Part shown: positions 1 to 8,341 of the stretch, one piece after another | Position numbering within the stretch: position 1 is the first letter of the stretch | Layout of the letters: the number at the start of each line of letters is the position of its first letter | Assembly: GCF_014282275.1 (NCBI RefSeq) | Contig: NZ_VFIA01000029.1 | Coordinates: 1 to 64,000 of the forward strand | Reading direction: 5' to 3' | Source: Spirosoma utsteinense | GTDB lineage: Bacteria > Bacteroidota > Bacteroidia > Cytophagales > Spirosomataceae | Length of the DNA: 64,000 bases | The notes under the pieces: generated by a model | Told to the model about the DNA's origin: nothing | The model's database searches: none | What the model saw: the letters and a program-made list of their open reading frames with translations, nothing else | Made by a program: the position numbers and the translations under genes

Positions 1-174
1 CGCGTCGCACCATCTGTTTTTCCAAGTCGGTTTTAATGCACGACACGGTGATTGGGTTGCTGATTAACCATCTCTTTTTCAAGCTTAATATCCACTTTTA
101 AGGCACGACCCGATTAAGTTAATAAAGTTGCTTAAGGATAAAGCATTATTAATCTAACTAAAGTACTACAAGTA

Positions 175-624
175 TTAGTCGAATTTCTGTCCTCTATTTA
201 AAGTTAGAGAGATCTGTCCAGCATGATGCGCTGTATGGAATAAAACATGGCCAAAAAGCCTAGTCCGCGAGACTGCACCGAAGAAAGGCGTTTCAATGAG
301 GTCCTGCCAGGCATCGTCAGGGGTCGTCTCAATATAAGTTTGGAACATTTGATAGCCTCCTTCAACCAACCGCTGACTAAGCTCGGTATCTTGTCCTTGA
401 CCCATATCGGTTTGGCCCATCGTCGTATTTTGGACCGTTACCGGAAGACCAAAAAATAACCCAAACAGATTCATCATTTCTCCAATGTGGCGATAGATAA
501 AGCCAATCGAGGCCGTTTCTGGATTAAGTCGAAGCGTGGCAGTTTGGGGCGTAATCTGTTCAAAAGCATACGAACAAGTCGTTTGATTTTGGGCTAACAT
601 ATCGAGAAAGACCTGTTTTTGCAT
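175..624 (-). CDS. DinB-family protein
   Basis: The 149-residue product fits the DinB/YfiT-like four-helix-bundle family, whose members bind a divalent metal and often act as thiol-dependent transferases or damage-inducible proteins. The expected metal-binding histidines are visible: His46 in RHIGEM and His130/His134 in the HTAHHAGQ segment. Length is normal for the family. It starts at an ATG on the minus strand and stands alone, with no partner gene close by. The specific reaction cannot be read from the sequence. Confidence 0.85.
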   Translation of the reverse strand: MQKQVFLDMLAQNQTTCSYAFEQITPQTATLRLNPETASIGFIYRHIGEMMNLFGLFFGLPVTVQNTTMGQTDMGQGQDTELSQRLVEGGYQMFQTYIETTPDDAWQDLIETPFFGAVSRTRLFGHVLFHTAHHAGQISLTLNRGQKFD

Positions 625-751
625 ACTGCTTAGTAGAACGTTTATTATGTGTGTAAATCTATGAGCCTTTCACATACTCAAAGGGATACTATTACGACAA
701 AATAAGGGGGTAATTTACCCTGTACATACAAAAGTTCTACTGTTGTATAAG

Positions 752-889
752 TGCCGTGGCTGTTGCAAAAGCCGGTTAGGCACTTGACCAAACGATTCTG
801 CCTGCTATTTCATGGCCTAAAACTATTCATCGTTGGGGATCTTAGCTGGCTCAACAAATAGTTCTGTGACTTTTGCAACAGCCACTGCC
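752..889. mobile_element. MITE-like element, 16-bp perfect terminal inverted repeats
   Basis: GTGGCTGTTGCAAAAG at 756-771 recurs as its exact reverse complement at 870-885. The pair is flanked by the 4-bp direct repeat TGCC (752-755 and 886-889), which looks like a target-site duplication. The 130-bp interior has no coding capacity, so this would be a non-autonomous element or internally deleted insertion sequence. The matching transposase is not in the window, so the parent family is unknown. Confidence 0.6.
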
Positions 890-982
890 TTTATGTTAAC
901 CAAAGCCGTTCAATTGCATCAGTTACCCCTGTCGGCTGGCTGAAGTTCTTGAGTGGCATTGAGTGAATTAACCGAGGCTGAT

Positions 983-1208
983 TTAGTACCTGGCCCTAAT
1001 TACGATCCGATTATAAGCAAAGCGGTCGGAAGCGTTCTTGATGGTAAAATCGTGTTCACTGACTTCAATCTCATTGTATATATGATTGGGATCCGATCTA
1101 GTCCATACCAGATTGACAATAGTTAAATCAGTCGTAGACTGGTTAATAGAGTATAGACTGATGCACGGGTCGATAGTTGTTTGATCGTCGGCAAAAACAA
1201 AGCCATCC
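983..1208 (-). pseudogene. Possible 3' remnant of an unidentified gene
   Basis: Directly downstream of the tyrA stop, one minus-strand frame stays open for about 70 codons without a start codon and ends at a TAA at 983-985. Its translation is protein-like (it contains TDLTIVNLVWTRSD and ends NRIVIRARY) and resembles a beta-rich C-terminal domain. It may be the tail of a gene whose 5' part was lost. No family is recognised, and a chance open frame cannot be excluded. Confidence 0.3.
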
Positions 1209-1220
1209 CATCAATAACGT

Positions 1221-2078
1221 TCACCGCTTCTCAATGCCATCCAGCACCCTCCGGATGACGTTGGCGCGCTGCATGAAATCGAGTGACGTGGCTACGTTCT
1301 GATCATCGATCACCTGCTTGAACTGTTGCAGAAACTCAATGTATGCCGCCAGTGCGTCGGATACGTTTTCCCGGTTCTGGTCGAAGATGGGAGCCCACAT
1401 CTGGGGCGAACTTTTGGCAAGCCGAACCGTACTGCTGAAACCGGTACTGGCCATGTCGAAAATAGCCTGCTCATCTTTTTCCTTCTCCAGTACGGTCAGG
1501 CCCAGCGCAAAAGCGCTGATATGACTCAGGTGGGAAACATAAGCCAGATGGAGATCATGCTCCTGCGGACTCATATAGAACAGCTTCATGCCAACGTCCC
1601 GGAACAGACTCTCGGTTAAGGTCAGGCTATCGGCGTGGCTTTTCTCCCGGTCGCAGATGATCAGGTTCTTGCCCGACAACAGCTCCCTGAACGCAGCACC
1701 GGGGCCGGAGTTTTCGGTACCCGCCATGGGGTGAGCCGCTACGAACTGATTCCGCCTGGGGTGGGTGTCAGCAACGGCACAAATCAGCCCCTTTGTAGAG
1801 CCCAGGTCCACGACTGTTGCGCCCGCCGGCAGCTGGTTGAGCACCATTGGCAACAGTTCCATAATGATGTTGACGGGCGTTGCCAGCACCACAAGCGTAC
1901 TCTGCGACACAGCCACAGCCAACGGCATTACCTCGTCGACAATTCCTTTGGCCAGTGCTAACTGACCATTTACCGGCGACGAGTCGACACCGATGAAGCG
2001 CATTTTAGGGTATTTCTCCCGGATGGCGAGAGCAAACGATCCGCCCAGCAGGCCAATACCAATGATGGAGACTGTCAT
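1221..2078 (-). CDS. tyrA: Prephenate dehydrogenase
   Basis: It oxidatively decarboxylates prephenate to 4-hydroxyphenylpyruvate in tyrosine biosynthesis, in the cytoplasm. The 285-residue product starts with an NAD-binding Rossmann fold (GIGLLGGS, residues 7-14) and has the HPMAGTENSG segment (116-125) typical of TyrA proteins, followed by a helical C-terminal domain with SHLSHISAFAL. There is no chorismate mutase or ACT domain, so this is the monofunctional form. The upstream co-directional neighbour is an aminotransferase, consistent with an aromatic amino-acid pair, although a long palindrome separates the two genes. Confidence 0.92.
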   Translation of the reverse strand: MTVSIIGIGLLGGSFALAIREKYPKMRFIGVDSSPVNGQLALAKGIVDEVMPLAVAVSQSTLVVLATPVNIIMELLPMVLNQLPAGATVVDLGSTKGLICAVADTHPRRNQFVAAHPMAGTENSGPGAAFRELLSGKNLIICDREKSHADSLTLTESLFRDVGMKLFYMSPQEHDLHLAYVSHLSHISAFALGLTVLEKEKDEQAIFDMASTGFSSTVRLAKSSPQMWAPIFDQNRENVSDALAAYIEFLQQFKQVIDDQNVATSLDFMQRANVIRRVLDGIEKR

Positions 2079-2185
2079 CTAAACCAGGATTATTAAAGGA
2101 TTGAACAGATTTTCAGGATTTCGCCTGATCACCTCCGTTTTATTAGTATTTAATCGTCCCGCAAACTATCATTAGACCGCACGAG

Positions 2186-2282
2186 ACCTTGTTATCACCA
2201 CTACCAGGGGCTCCGCCCACTGGCAGGGTGTGGATTCAACCCTGCCAGTGGGCGGAGCCCCTGGTAGTGGTGATAACAAGGT
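2186..2282. repeat. Long perfect palindrome, 44-bp arms, between tyrA and aminotransferase gene
   Basis: Bases 2186-2229 are exactly complementary to 2239-2282, leaving a 9-base loop. Each arm contains CACTACCAGGG followed by CACTGGCAGGG. A single copy of a similar unit occurs at about 53385-53420, so the palindrome looks like two head-to-head copies of a dispersed repeat (REPIN-like). In the transcript it would form a very stable hairpin between the aminotransferase and tyrA cistrons. Confidence 0.85.
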
Positions 2283-2329
2283 TTACAAACTTATTTAAAC
2301 GGCTAATCAGAATAAAAAAAAATCCTGAC

Positions 2330-3490
2330 TCAGACCGTCTTCAGCCGTTCTACGGCAGCCCAGATCCGTTCTTTAGGCATACATAACGACACCCGGATGT
2401 AACGATTCCCTTTGGGGCCGAAAATAAAGCCCGGTGCAATGAACACATGCCGGTTGTAGAGCAGTTCGTCGACCAGTACCTCGGCTGACGCGATCGAGTC
2501 AGGCAGCCTGGCCCACAGAAACATACCTTCCTGATCGTTGGTATACGTGCAACCGAGGGCATCCAGGAACGCTTTGGCCGCATCGAGCCGGTCCTCATAC
2601 ACGGCATTCCGTTGCCGGTGCCAGTCGTCGGAGTTGGCCAGGGCGGCTACGGCAGCCTGCTGAATGGCCAGGAAGGTCCCCGAATCGACGTTGCTTTTGA
2701 TCGTCAACACCGCATCGATGTAAGACCGGGCAGCGGCCAGCCAGCCAATTCGCCAGCCCGCCATGTTGTGCGACTTGCTCATCGAGTTCAACTCCACGGC
2801 TACCTCCCGGGCACCGTCGATAGACAGCAGACTGATAGGCGGTTTTTTGTTCAGGATCAGGCTGTATGGATTATCGTGACACAGCAGCACCCGGTGGTCA
2901 TGGGCAAACCGAACCGCCCGCTCGAACAGCGCCCGCGTGGCCGGTGCCCCCGTTGGCATATGCGGATAGTTCAGCCAGATCATCTTTGTCTTCTCGGTCA
3001 CCAGATCAGCCATGGCATTCCAGTCGGGTTGCCAGTTCTCGTTTTCGAGAAGCGGGTATTCCTGCACGTCGGCACCCACCATCTGGCTCACGGCGCGGTA
3101 GGCCGGGTAGCCCAGTTCGGGCACCAGCACCCGGTCGCCATCGTTCAGGAAAGTTAGCGACAGGTGCGTAATCCCTTCTTTTGAACCGATCAGCGGCAGG
3201 ATTTCCGTTTCAGGGTCGAGGGCCACATCATAGGTGTGGGCGTAGAACCGGGCAATGGCCGCCCGAAACGCCGGAATACCTTTATAGGATTGATAACCGT
3301 GGGCACCGGGTTGCCGAGCCGAGGTTTCCAACGCATCGAGCGTTGCATCGGAGGGCATCATATCGGGGTTGCCAATACCAATGTTAATAACATCATGACC
3401 AGCCGCCACGAGTTTGCGGACTTCGGCAAGCTTGACAGAAAAGTAGTACTCCTGCGCTTGATCGGCACGATGGGCCAGGGGAATAATCAC
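2330..3490 (-). CDS. PLP-dependent aminotransferase, class I/II
   Basis: This is a fold-type I aminotransferase of 386 residues. The cofactor lysine is in SMSKSHNMAGWRIGW (Lys239). Other landmarks are NYPHMPTG (174-181, the usual NxPxNPTG region with a His/Met variant) and DNPY (206-209). The sequence resembles the LL-diaminopimelate/aspartate aminotransferase group, but substrate cannot be fixed from motifs. Position upstream of tyrA suggests transamination in tyrosine/phenylalanine biosynthesis; that is inference. A TATCTTTG box resembling a Bacteroidota -7 element lies upstream at 3567-3574 on the same strand, without a clear -33 partner. Confidence 0.88.
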   Translation of the reverse strand: MIIPLAHRADQAQEYYFSVKLAEVRKLVAAGHDVINIGIGNPDMMPSDATLDALETSARQPGAHGYQSYKGIPAFRAAIARFYAHTYDVALDPETEILPLIGSKEGITHLSLTFLNDGDRVLVPELGYPAYRAVSQMVGADVQEYPLLENENWQPDWNAMADLVTEKTKMIWLNYPHMPTGAPATRALFERAVRFAHDHRVLLCHDNPYSLILNKKPPISLLSIDGAREVAVELNSMSKSHNMAGWRIGWLAAARSYIDAVLTIKSNVDSGTFLAIQQAAVAALANSDDWHRQRNAVYEDRLDAAKAFLDALGCTYTNDQEGMFLWARLPDSIASAEVLVDELLYNRHVFIAPGFIFGPKGNRYIRVSLCMPKERIWAAVERLKTV

Positions 3491-3583
3491 GTCTGAACCG
3501 GTCTGGACCGGGAATTATAAAGAATTAAACAACTTTATGGAAGCAGCTTATTGATGAAATAAGGGGCAAAGATACGCGCTTCG

Positions 3584-4198
3584 CTAGTCTTGTTCGACCT
3601 TTTCACTCCGGCTTAATCCGGCGGGGCCACTCGATAACCCACACAGGTACCGCAACAACGGCGCTACACACATCGCCTGCACCATCTGCCCACTGTCGAC
3701 AATAGCCAGCGCTTGCTCCGGCGAAACCAGATGTACCGCAATGTCTTCGGTATCGTCGAGTTGCTGCGGTTGCTGCCACACGACACCCGTTGCCAGAAAG
3801 GTATAGTTGAGGTTGGTATGCGTACCGGTGTTGGCCGAGAGCGTCATGAAGGGCTGCCACTCTCCCCCACTATAGCCCGTTTCTTCGAGTAACTCGCGCT
3901 GAGCCGCCAGCAGTAGTCCGGCCTCGGATGTACCGTCTACCGGATCGACCGTACCGGCGCATAGTTCGTAATGGACACCGGCAATGCCATGCCGGTACTG
4001 ACGGACGAGTATGAGTTGACCATCGGTAGTAACGGCTACGACATTGACCCAGTTTGGATACTCGAACAGGTAATAATCGGGCATGAAACTACCGTTGGGC
4101 AACCGAACGGCGTCCTGCCGAACCGTCAGCCATGGCGTTTTAACGAGGTAATCGGCATGTTCGACTTGCCAGTGTTTTGGGTCGTTCTCGGGAATCAT
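3584..4198 (-). CDS. Nudix hydrolase, ADP-ribose pyrophosphatase-like
   Basis: The 204-residue protein has the Nudix catalytic core RELLEETGY (residues 101-109) with the metal-binding glutamates Glu102, Glu105 and Glu106. Upstream, GTVDPVDG (82-89) matches the GLIDPGE start of ADP-ribose pyrophosphatases, but the usual Glu is Asp88 and the stretch before the core is about five residues longer than the standard box. It would hydrolyse a nucleoside-diphosphate-linked compound in the cytoplasm. It follows the esterase gene by about 20 bp on the same strand, so the two may be co-transcribed. Confidence 0.85.
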   Translation of the reverse strand: MIPENDPKHWQVEHADYLVKTPWLTVRQDAVRLPNGSFMPDYYLFEYPNWVNVVAVTTDGQLILVRQYRHGIAGVHYELCAGTVDPVDGTSEAGLLLAAQRELLEETGYSGGEWQPFMTLSANTGTHTNLNYTFLATGVVWQQPQQLDDTEDIAVHLVSPEQALAIVDSGQMVQAMCVAPLLRYLCGLSSGPAGLSRSEKVEQD

Positions 4199-4217
4199 CC
4201 CGCAAAGGTAGGCACGG

Positions 4218-5516
4218 CTACCGGACTAATTCATCGGCAAACCGCAGGTACTGCGCCCAATCATAGTTTGTGACATCGTGTTTACCCGTCCGGTTGTGGT
4301 AACGAACAGTCTGCCCAACGGACTGATTCAGGCCCGGAAACGTCGTGACGCCCAATCCAGTTTTTCCATACAGCTTGTAAGCAGGTTCGGCATAAAGGGC
4401 ACCCATAAATTCCCCTTTGGGATCAGACCACTGGTCGCCGTCGGCGCTGGCTACGTAGAGCGGCCGGGGCGCAACGAGGGCCAGTAGCTCATGCTGATCG
4501 ACAGGCAGATCGGCTACCCGTTGGTTGAACGTTTTATAGCGACCGGTGAACCAGTGCGGGAAGCTGGTATTGACTCGCTCAACGGTTTCGCCATACCACC
4601 GCCGACTCAGGGCCGCCCCACCCTCGCCCGACTCATTCGAGATAACGGCGGCAATGCGTTCATCCTGAACACCCGCCCACACGGCGGCCTTACCGATGCG
4701 TGAATGACCCATCAGAACGACCCGCCGGGCGTCGAGGGCCGGGTCTGTCTGGATATAGTCCATTATGCGGCTCATACCCCAGGCCCATGCGCCGATAGCC
4801 CCCCACTGGCTGTCCTGAGGGCCGTTGTAGCGGGCCGTGTCGCCCAGCACCGACCGGATACCCGAGCGCCAGCCCGTCTTGTGGTCGGGTTCTATGTCGC
4901 CGTAGTAAGCCGTTACCAGGGCATACCCTCGTTTCAGGATGGTATCGATGGGCCAGCGTCGTTCCTGCATTCCCCGCGATTTCTCCGTAGCGCGGTTATT
5001 GACCGACACCTCGCCTATCGCATTATCCACCCAGCGCGTTGAAAGAGGAATATCGGCTTCGGGCGAAACGCAGTGGTTCCCGCAGAAATTCAGCCCCATA
5101 AAAACGGGAGCGGGTTTGGCAGCGTTCTTCGGTACGTAAATCAGGACTTCGATAGGTGGTAGTTTCGGATAGTCGGTAAAGACAATCGATACCTGTTTGC
5201 GAATGGCCAGCCCGTTCAACGCGTTCTGCTGGATAGACGTGGTTTGAAACTGTAGCCGAACAGGTTGGGCAGGTGTTTTTCCGTAGACGTTTTCGGCAAA
5301 CAGCTGAAGCAGTTCGGCCCGTCGGGCAGCCCAGTCGGCCCGGCTGGTAACCTGTTTTCCGGCCGTGGTACGCAAAAGGTCGGGTAACGTAAGGTCGCCA
5401 ACCTTTGCTTCGTCATAATTGTAGACGGGTTCGGCCAGCACACCCGTGCGGGTTTGAGCCGTTGCCGCCTGAATGACAAGGAAATAAAGAAGCAGCCAGT
5501 GTATCGATCGGTTCAT
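4218..5516 (-). CDS. Secreted glucuronoyl-esterase-like alpha/beta hydrolase (CE15-like)
   Basis: The preferred start is the ATG at 5516, which gives a signal peptide (MNRSIHWLLLYFLVIQAATA) and 432 residues; a frame extension to 5597 adds 27 residues that would hide the signal. The nucleophile serine lies in GHSRIGK (about Ser272), followed by NESGEGG and a C-terminal His in TGKHDVTNYDW. These are the landmarks of carbohydrate esterase family 15 and related acetylxylan-esterase-annotated proteins, which cleave ester links between lignin and glucuronoxylan. Likely periplasmic or exported; the natural substrate is inference. Confidence 0.82.
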   Translation of the reverse strand: MNRSIHWLLLYFLVIQAATAQTRTGVLAEPVYNYDEAKVGDLTLPDLLRTTAGKQVTSRADWAARRAELLQLFAENVYGKTPAQPVRLQFQTTSIQQNALNGLAIRKQVSIVFTDYPKLPPIEVLIYVPKNAAKPAPVFMGLNFCGNHCVSPEADIPLSTRWVDNAIGEVSVNNRATEKSRGMQERRWPIDTILKRGYALVTAYYGDIEPDHKTGWRSGIRSVLGDTARYNGPQDSQWGAIGAWAWGMSRIMDYIQTDPALDARRVVLMGHSRIGKAAVWAGVQDERIAAVISNESGEGGAALSRRWYGETVERVNTSFPHWFTGRYKTFNQRVADLPVDQHELLALVAPRPLYVASADGDQWSDPKGEFMGALYAEPAYKLYGKTGLGVTTFPGLNQSVGQTVRYHNRTGKHDVTNYDWAQYLRFADELVR

Positions 5517-5673
5517 GCGTAGGGTATGAATAAGTTGCTGACCGATAAAGCAGAGCCGCTCTGTTTCCCTACTGAACAAACCGGTCCGCTGGCTCATTCC
5601 CGGTAAGCAGCAGCGGCTTTTTCAATGAAATCATATCAACCCGCTTGTCTGTATCGTTCTAGAAAGGATTTTT

Positions 5674-6285
5674 GTGCTTTCATTCAACGACGACCTGATG
5701 CGCCTTTTTGTTCGCTTTCTAGTTCCCCTCTGTTTTCTTTGCCTTTTTGCCGCCTGCCATCGCCCCACTGCCTATTTTCAGCGCACAGCCCATGCGCCTG
5801 CAACCCGCCTGTCCCTTCAGCAGCCAGCACCGGTAGCGGAGGGTATGGCCGATTCGACCAGCCAGCCTTCGGAAGCGGTAGCCGACGCCATCATACCAAC
5901 CGAACCTCTTGTTGCCAGCCTGCGAAACCAGCCCACCGCTGCCCGCCCGACCCGTGTACGAGTGCAGCAGCATATGAGCCGGATTCAGTCGCTGCTGGCA
6001 GCGCCGGCCGGTACCGTCGACAAACAGCCGCGCCCTAAACCGAAGCAGAAGCTCAAGCTTGGTAACCGGATTCGGGAAGGACTGGGAGTGCCGCTGCGGA
6101 AAGAACTCAACTGGTGGCAGCGTATTAGCTGGAAACTGAAAGCGTCGATCATCGTGATCGCTGTAGCGCTGTTGTTCGCCATTCTGAATGTCACCGTACT
6201 CGCCATTATTTTCGGCATTCTGGGTGCATTTCTGCTGATCACCGGCCTGAAACGGTCGATGAAGGTACGCCGACCCTGGTTTTGA
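5674..6285 (+). CDS. Predicted lipoprotein with C-terminal membrane segments, unknown function
   Basis: The N-terminus is a lipoprotein-type signal (hydrophobic FLVPLCFLCLFAAC followed by HRPT). A linker rich in Pro, Gln and Arg follows, then a basic segment and a strongly hydrophobic C-terminal region of about 45 residues that can form one or two membrane helices. The start could be the GTG at 5674, with AGAAAGGA just upstream, or the ATG at 5698, which gives a more compact signal peptide. No family is recognised. Confidence 0.65.
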   Translation: MLSFNDDLMRLFVRFLVPLCFLCLFAACHRPTAYFQRTAHAPATRLSLQQPAPVAEGMADSTSQPSEAVADAIIPTEPLVASLRNQPTAARPTRVRVQQHMSRIQSLLAAPAGTVDKQPRPKPKQKLKLGNRIREGLGVPLRKELNWWQRISWKLKASIIVIAVALLFAILNVTVLAIIFGILGAFLLITGLKRSMKVRRPWF

Positions 6286-6333
6286 TTGAGCCCACAAGCC
6301 GGTAGGCAAACGGGCGGAGACATTCCAGCCACC

Positions 6334-7122
6334 TTAGTCCGGCTGCGATGGCAGTTTTTCGGCGGGAGAAGCCTTATGCTGGTTGAGTCGGTAGATGATC
6401 GATAGAACGAGGTTGTTCTTACCGGCCGACGCGATGGGCGTAAACTGTCCCTGCGCGAACGAAGCCGGATTGTAGTTCGTCTGGTTGACCCACCCTGCCT
6501 GCAACACCCAGTGGGCGTCGAGCTGGTAGCCCAACCCGGCATACAGGCGATTCCGCTCGAAGGCCGGACCGCGCGGGTTCAGAAATACTTCATCGTATAC
6601 TGAAAGAAAAGTCGTTTTAGGGCCGATCGTGCGGGCGTTCAGCGGCACGAACACGTTGAGCCGGTACCGGATCCGGCTTCTGAATTCCTCCTGCCCATTC
6701 CGGAAGGTGAACCAGCGCTGTTCAATCCGGTAACGATGCTCAAACTTGATGCGGTTAAGGTATTGATTTAGTACCAGTTGCTGCCACAGCCGCTTTTCAA
6801 TATTCAGGGCACCCGCCGACAGTTCCCGGTAGTCGGCCGTCGAGTAGCGACCGCCCGCCAGCATGACCGTTACGTTTTTGTCGATATCGTAGCTGAGGCC
6901 CCCTTTCAGTTCGTTGTAAAAATACTGGCTGAACACGCCGTTCGAACGCGCCTGTACTTCGGCAAATCCACCAAACCGGCTCGTTTCACTGCCGGGCAGC
7001 AGGAGCGTGGCAATGTGCCAGGTCCCCCAGGTTGTCGTGGGCTGAGACGTTGTTTGAGCCGACAGACGAGCCGTTGCGAATAAACAGATAAGCAGGAAGA
7101 CGTACGGGGGGCGGAGTAACAT
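6334..7122 (-). CDS. DUF2490 family outer-membrane/secreted protein
   Basis: The 262-residue product has a signal peptide (FLLICLFATARLSAQ) and then the DUF2490 pattern: TWGTWHIATLLLP, alternating aromatic beta-strands with LWQQLVLNQYL and EHRYRIEQRW, and the FVPLN...YDEVFLNP landmarks. Members are predicted beta-barrel or beta-sandwich envelope proteins of unknown function common in Bacteroidota. A decayed paralogue lies at 28394-28963. It faces the 5674 gene tail to tail. Confidence 0.82.
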   Translation of the reverse strand: MLLRPPYVFLLICLFATARLSAQTTSQPTTTWGTWHIATLLLPGSETSRFGGFAEVQARSNGVFSQYFYNELKGGLSYDIDKNVTVMLAGGRYSTADYRELSAGALNIEKRLWQQLVLNQYLNRIKFEHRYRIEQRWFTFRNGQEEFRSRIRYRLNVFVPLNARTIGPKTTFLSVYDEVFLNPRGPAFERNRLYAGLGYQLDAHWVLQAGWVNQTNYNPASFAQGQFTPIASAGKNNLVLSIIYRLNQHKASPAEKLPSQPD

Positions 7123-7148
7123 AAGGGCAAAAATAGAGCCTTACCGCC

Positions 7149-7207
7149 AAATCAAAAAATAGTCAGGTCATCTGGTTAACTCGAGTGGCCTGACTATTTT
7201 TTGATTT
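7149..7207. terminator. Hairpin terminator after the DUF4870 gene
   Basis: Bases 7149-7170 pair with 7186-7207 with one mismatch, giving a 22-bp stem with A-rich and T-rich outer ends. It overlaps the stop codon of the DUF4870 gene and lies just upstream of the DUF2490 gene, so it can insulate the two minus-strand units. Confidence 0.7.
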
Positions 7208-7595
7208 ATTTAATAAACCGAATCGTTATCGGATAGCGGTAGTACTCACCGTTATTGGCTTTGACGGCCGCAATGACGGTGAACAGAAGCCATACCGCAC
7301 CAACAACCCAGATCAGCACAAAACCGATCAGAACAAAAAACAGGAGGAACGATGCAAGAGCTGCAAGGGCCATCGTAATCTGAAAATTGACCGCTTCCTT
7401 ACCGTGATAATCCACAAAGGCGGATCGCTCTTTCTGAATTTGCCAGATGACAAGCGGGGCCACAACAGAACCGATCAGCACGAACGAGCCAGGCAGGGCG
7501 CTCAGATGCGTAATCATCGCCCACATCCGCTCGTCGGACTGGTTCAGGGGTGCGGGAGGGGGTGCATAAGGGGGCGGTGACGATTGATTTTCCAT
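7206..7595 (-). CDS. DUF4870 domain membrane protein
   Basis: This small integral membrane protein (129 residues) has a Pro-rich N-terminus, then the DUF4870 landmarks: DERMWAMITHLSAL near residue 22, PLVIWQIQKERSAFVDYHGKE in the middle, and two further hydrophobic helices ending near YYRYPITIRFIK. The family is Tic20-like in topology; its function is unknown. It is divergent from the Crp/Fnr regulator with about 86 bp between starts, so the regulator could act on it, but no operator was identified. Confidence 0.85.
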   Translation of the reverse strand: MENQSSPPPYAPPPAPLNQSDERMWAMITHLSALPGSFVLIGSVVAPLVIWQIQKERSAFVDYHGKEAVNFQITMALAALASFLLFFVLIGFVLIWVVGAVWLLFTVIAAVKANNGEYYRYPITIRFIK

Positions 7596-7681
7596 GAGCG
7601 AGAGGAGCGGTTTGATTGAGACAGGAAATTTGGCGTAAAATTTTGTCTAACACAACGTTACGATTGAAAATTAGTGAATCG

Positions 7682-8248
7682 ATGGAGCCATTGCTAGCCT
7701 TTTTACAAACCCTACAGCCAATCTCACCCGCGCTGGAGACGACCATATCGCAGCTACTCCGGCGCGACTCACTGCCCCGGAAACAATGGCTACTTCAACC
7801 GGGCCAGGTATCGGACCGGCTCTATTTTATTGAGCGGGGCGTGGTGCGGGGGTATTACCTGAAGGAAGGCAAAGAAGTGACCTCCTGGTTTATGCGCGAA
7901 GGCGATTTTATCATTTCTATCGTCAGCTTCTATAGCCGTCAACCCGCCCGCGAATACGTCGAATTGCTCACCGACAGTGTTGTCTGGTCCATCAACTATA
8001 CTCAGTTGCAACAGCTCTACCGCGACTTCCCTGAGTTCAATGCCATTGGGCGGTTGATAACAGAGAAATACTACGTGCAGAGTGAACGGCGTACGCAAAA
8101 CCTGCGTATGCAAACAGCGCCCGAACGGTACGCTCAGCTTCTGGCTGATTTCCCGGCTATTTTCGGGCGCGTGCCGCTCAAATACATTGCCTCGCACCTT
8201 GGCATATCGCCCGAAACCCTGAGCCGGTTACGGGGCCGCCGGGACTAA
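7682..8248 (+). CDS. Crp/Fnr family transcriptional regulator
   Basis: The chosen start is the ATG at 7682 (188 residues); the frame extends to 7616, but those residues lie outside the family fold. A cyclic-nucleotide-binding beta-barrel spans roughly residues 25-115 (landmarks LQPGQVSDRLYFIERGVVR and SWFMREGDFI). The C-terminal helix-turn-helix is visible in YIASHLGISPETLSRLR. There are no Fe-S cysteines, so it is not a classical Fnr. Ligand and targets are unknown; the divergent DUF4870 gene is a candidate target. Confidence 0.88.
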   Translation: MEPLLAFLQTLQPISPALETTISQLLRRDSLPRKQWLLQPGQVSDRLYFIERGVVRGYYLKEGKEVTSWFMREGDFIISIVSFYSRQPAREYVELLTDSVVWSINYTQLQQLYRDFPEFNAIGRLITEKYYVQSERRTQNLRMQTAPERYAQLLADFPAIFGRVPLKYIASHLGISPETLSRLRGRRD

Positions 8249-8341
8249 AAACAACGGGATTTCGAAATTGATATTGGTCAATGTTCGGGCGAAGTCTAAG
8301 CCGTTGCTTTGGAACTTTATACCCTATAAATTCCAAACCAT

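Larger units (their letters stand above)
625..1220. other. Long intergenic region
   Basis: This gap between the DinB gene and tyrA has no intact gene. It holds the MITE-like element at 752-889 and the open but start-less coding remnant at 983-1208. Nothing else was recognised. Confidence 0.6.

Noticed and set aside
1-174. A short open frame at the left edge that could be the end of a gene
   Set aside because: Only about 33 codons are visible, with no recognisable motif, so coding cannot be supported.
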